A stretch of 64,000 bases of DNA from an uncultured Kordia sp. (GTDB taxonomy: Bacteria > Bacteroidota > Bacteroidia > Flavobacteriales > Flavobacteriaceae). A program made the position numbers and the translations under genes. How positions within the stretch are numbered: the first letter of the stretch is position 1; each line of letters opens with the position of its first letter. The notes under the pieces were generated by a model that saw only the letters and a program-made list of their open reading frames with translations, did no database searches and was not told the origin of the DNA. This document shows, in pieces, positions 62,136 to 64,000 of the stretch. The DNA lies in contig NZ_CANMEZ010000006.1 of NCBI RefSeq assembly GCF_947496985.1, forward strand, positions 186,001 to 250,000. The letters run 5' to 3'.

Positions 62136-63350
62136 ATGATTTGCACACTGTATTCGCATGAAATTGGTTATACAAAAATTTCCCCTATTTTAAGAAAATA
62201 TTTTCCAACATCAGATATATTTCTAGACAAAGAAGATGAATTTAAAATTTTAAGAGTTGAAATTAAAGGTGGTTTTTTCTCTTCAAAAAAAGTTTTAAAA
62301 ATTCCATATAGAGAACGTATCAATCCAGATTATCAAATTACAGAAGATGAAAACTGTCCTTTAAATATGAATTTACAAGGTTTATACGGTTTTGCAAATT
62401 CATTACCTATTGATAATGATAACTTAAGAGATCGTTTTTTACACAAAATACATTCACTAAATGCTGAATTTTCTATTATTGAAGAAAAAGGTACAATAAA
62501 AGAAATTCCAGCTATTATTAAGGATTTGGCGGCAGCATTTGATGCTATCTTATTTGTTCAAGATGGAACCATCATTTCAAAAGCACATGGACAACACTTT
62601 TTAAACAATTCATTACAATTGATAGTAGACCGTGAAGGAAACTCAGAGATTGATTCTTTAGAGGTGAACATTGATCCAAAATATTTTGATAACGATCAAG
62701 TAGAAGTTTTAGATGAACAAAAAGATCGTAAAGCGAAAAATGAAACTGTGTTAGCGCAACATAATATAAAGGTCAATAAAAATCTTCCATGTGTTGAGTC
62801 GACATCAGAAGCTAACATTCGTTCTGCCAAAGAAATTGCGCAACGTGTTACGGTTATGGCGTATATAAATGGGTTTACGCTAAACGCTTTATCTGGTGAA
62901 GATACAATTACAATCTTAAAAAAACTTGATCTTTGGGAAGCCACGACTCCAAAAGAAAAACACTTGCTTGAAAACCCTACAGACGAAGGAAAAAATCAAG
63001 AATCTTGGAAATGTGAAGGTATTTGGGTTTTATTATGGGCGTTAAAAAAAGTAGATTCAATTCCGTTTCCTAATGAGATGATTGATTTTGTCAATATTCC
63101 AGAAGGAAATTATCCATATACTGACCCGAAAGTTTTTATTACTGAAACTACAGAAGCGCGTAATGCCTCAGAAATTTTAGACATGAATGATTTATATTAT
63201 CGAATGGATTGGGCTTGTGTGGATGCACGTGTAAAAGGTGAACATATGGAAGCTATGATTCCGGGCGCTGTATACGAACGTCATTATGCACTTAACTGGC
63301 TTATTCATTACATGGATCAAGATTGGGACGACGTTACTTGTGATACATAA
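62136..63350 (+). CDS. DUF4272 domain protein
   Basis: 404 residues from the ATG at 62136 (MICTLYSHEIGYTKIS); earlier in-frame codons lie in low-complexity sequence. The C-terminal ~170 residues (AKEIAQRVTVMAYINGFTLN; SWKCEGIWVLLWALKKVDSI) match DUF4272. The N-terminal half is a separate alpha/beta region. Cytosolic. Function not established. Confidence 0.82.
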   Translation: MICTLYSHEIGYTKISPILRKYFPTSDIFLDKEDEFKILRVEIKGGFFSSKKVLKIPYRERINPDYQITEDENCPLNMNLQGLYGFANSLPIDNDNLRDRFLHKIHSLNAEFSIIEEKGTIKEIPAIIKDLAAAFDAILFVQDGTIISKAHGQHFLNNSLQLIVDREGNSEIDSLEVNIDPKYFDNDQVEVLDEQKDRKAKNETVLAQHNIKVNKNLPCVESTSEANIRSAKEIAQRVTVMAYINGFTLNALSGEDTITILKKLDLWEATTPKEKHLLENPTDEGKNQESWKCEGIWVLLWALKKVDSIPFPNEMIDFVNIPEGNYPYTDPKVFITETTEARNASEILDMNDLYYRMDWACVDARVKGEHMEAMIPGAVYERHYALNWLIHYMDQDWDDVTCDT

Positions 63351-63351
63351 A

Positions 63352-63393
63352 AAAAAGACAATGATCAGAACCTTCTTAGATGTTCTGATCATT
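63352..63393 (-). terminator. Terminator-like hairpin, minus strand
   Basis: AATGATCAGAAC / GTTCTGATCATT with a 10-base loop. The T run follows on the minus strand, so it serves the gene ending at 63444; it may weakly stop the DUF4272 transcript too. Confidence 0.6.
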
Positions 63394-63443
63394 GATAAAC
63401 TTAAAAAAATCTGATGAAATAATTACGCTCACGCGCTGTGAAA

Positions 63444-64000
63444 TCACTGTATTGCTTCTCCTAAAATGAAGATTAAATTACGTAGTGATTCATCTCTTTT
63501 TGGAAACAACGCTTGCATACGCTTATCTATTCCCATTTGTTTCATACCTTCAGGTGAATCGAAATAAAAACGGTGAATCTCATTCGGTTGTGCCAAAGTT
63601 CCTTTTGCTTGAAATGGCGCTATAAAACGTTCGAAATGCGCACCGAATTCTGGAATAATTTTACAGGCATCATCATGATACTCTGCAAATTGTTTTTCAT
63701 ACTTTTCACCTTCTTTAAAATATACCAAGGCAACACCGTAAGTTTTCGTTTTATCACCAGTTTCTCTGGTAAATTTAAAATCGGTATTCTTACTCGTAAA
63801 AATTGAAATATCTTTTATTGCTGGCATTGCGTATTCTTCTCGAATCTTCTGAAATTCTTTGTCTTCATTAAATTTATTAAATACTTCAATGCTTGGATAG
63901 CTTGCAAAATGGATTTCATCAGGCAAGGCTATATTTCCTTTAGCTAACATTTTTGGCTTGATAATTCGCTCAATCTTCCCTCCGTATTTTTCTAACAAAG
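63444..64000 (-). CDS. Protein with two tandem DUF1330-like domains, 5' partial
   Basis: The frame is open to the right edge, so the start lies outside; a TTG at 63998 is probably an internal Leu. Two ~90-residue ferredoxin-like units are visible, each with a KxxxxxIxPxxxAKGxxxxPxEIHxxxF-type pattern (AKGNIALPDEIHFASY and AKGTLAQPNEIHRFYF). The pattern fits the DUF1330/antibiotic-biosynthesis-monooxygenase-like fold. Function unknown. Confidence 0.7.
   Translation of the reverse strand, partial: LLEKYGGKIERIIKPKMLAKGNIALPDEIHFASYPSIEVFNKFNEDKEFQKIREEYAMPAIKDISIFTSKNTDFKFTRETGDKTKTYGVALVYFKEGEKYEKQFAEYHDDACKIIPEFGAHFERFIAPFQAKGTLAQPNEIHRFYFDSPEGMKQMGIDKRMQALFPKRDESLRNLIFILGEAIQ

Overview
The window is chromosomal DNA of a marine-type member of the Flavobacteriaceae (Bacteroidota). 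The evidence is low GC, type IX secretion (T9SS) sorting tails, TonB-dependent receptors, a TTTG-N19-TAnnTTTG promoter, a lack of Shine-Dalgarno sequences, and many small GG-leader precursor peptides. Kordia or a close relative is my guess from the peptide leaders; it is not proven. No tRNA, rRNA, CRISPR array or intact insertion sequence was seen.

Layout. 1-2464: the end of a YadA-head-type adhesin and a secreted partner. 2693-6704: an exported TPR-CHAT protease-like protein, a membrane protein and a VOC-fold protein. 6808-12776: a large T9SS cargo protein, a lipoprotein and an M1 aminopeptidase. 12948-14040: four Cys-rich precursor peptides with two leader types, with UUCG-hairpin terminators. 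14111-19208: a membrane protein, a PIG-L deacetylase, a 34-residue membrane peptide and a sodium:solute symporter. 19398-23192: two secreted surface proteins. 23316-25027: a lone precursor peptide, a small orphan protein and a REP-like repeat. 25028-31290 (minus strand): an iron-type uptake operon DUF4856, imelysin, HTTM and TonB receptor, with a near-perfect promoter and an internal terminator/attenuator.

31610-44122 is the most remarkable region. Eight tightly packed or overlapping genes encode a vWA-like lipoprotein, a small membrane protein, a tubulin/FtsZ-fold protein, a very large protein with an actin/Hsp70-type ATPase domain, a membrane coiled-coil protein, a MotA/ExbB-like channel with a long tail, a membrane-anchored vWA protein and a MotB/OmpA-like protein. 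It looks like one envelope-spanning machine that joins an ion-driven stator to two cytoskeletal-type NTPases. Its function is unknown; defence and membrane remodelling are both possible.

44189-49332 holds housekeeping genes: a serine palmitoyltransferase-like enzyme, a cysteine synthase/CBS-type enzyme, an S9 peptidase and YbaB. 49492-50165 holds a decayed and an intact precursor peptide. 50245-57306 holds an OmpA protein with long internal repeats, a YegP-like protein, threonine aldolase, a zinc metalloprotease and prfB with its programmed +1 frameshift. 57371-64000 holds a zinc-ribbon-like membrane protein, ArsC/Spx, an outer-membrane receptor, an Asp/Asn hydroxylase-fold protein, a small Cys protein, a DUF4272 protein and a partial gene at the right edge.
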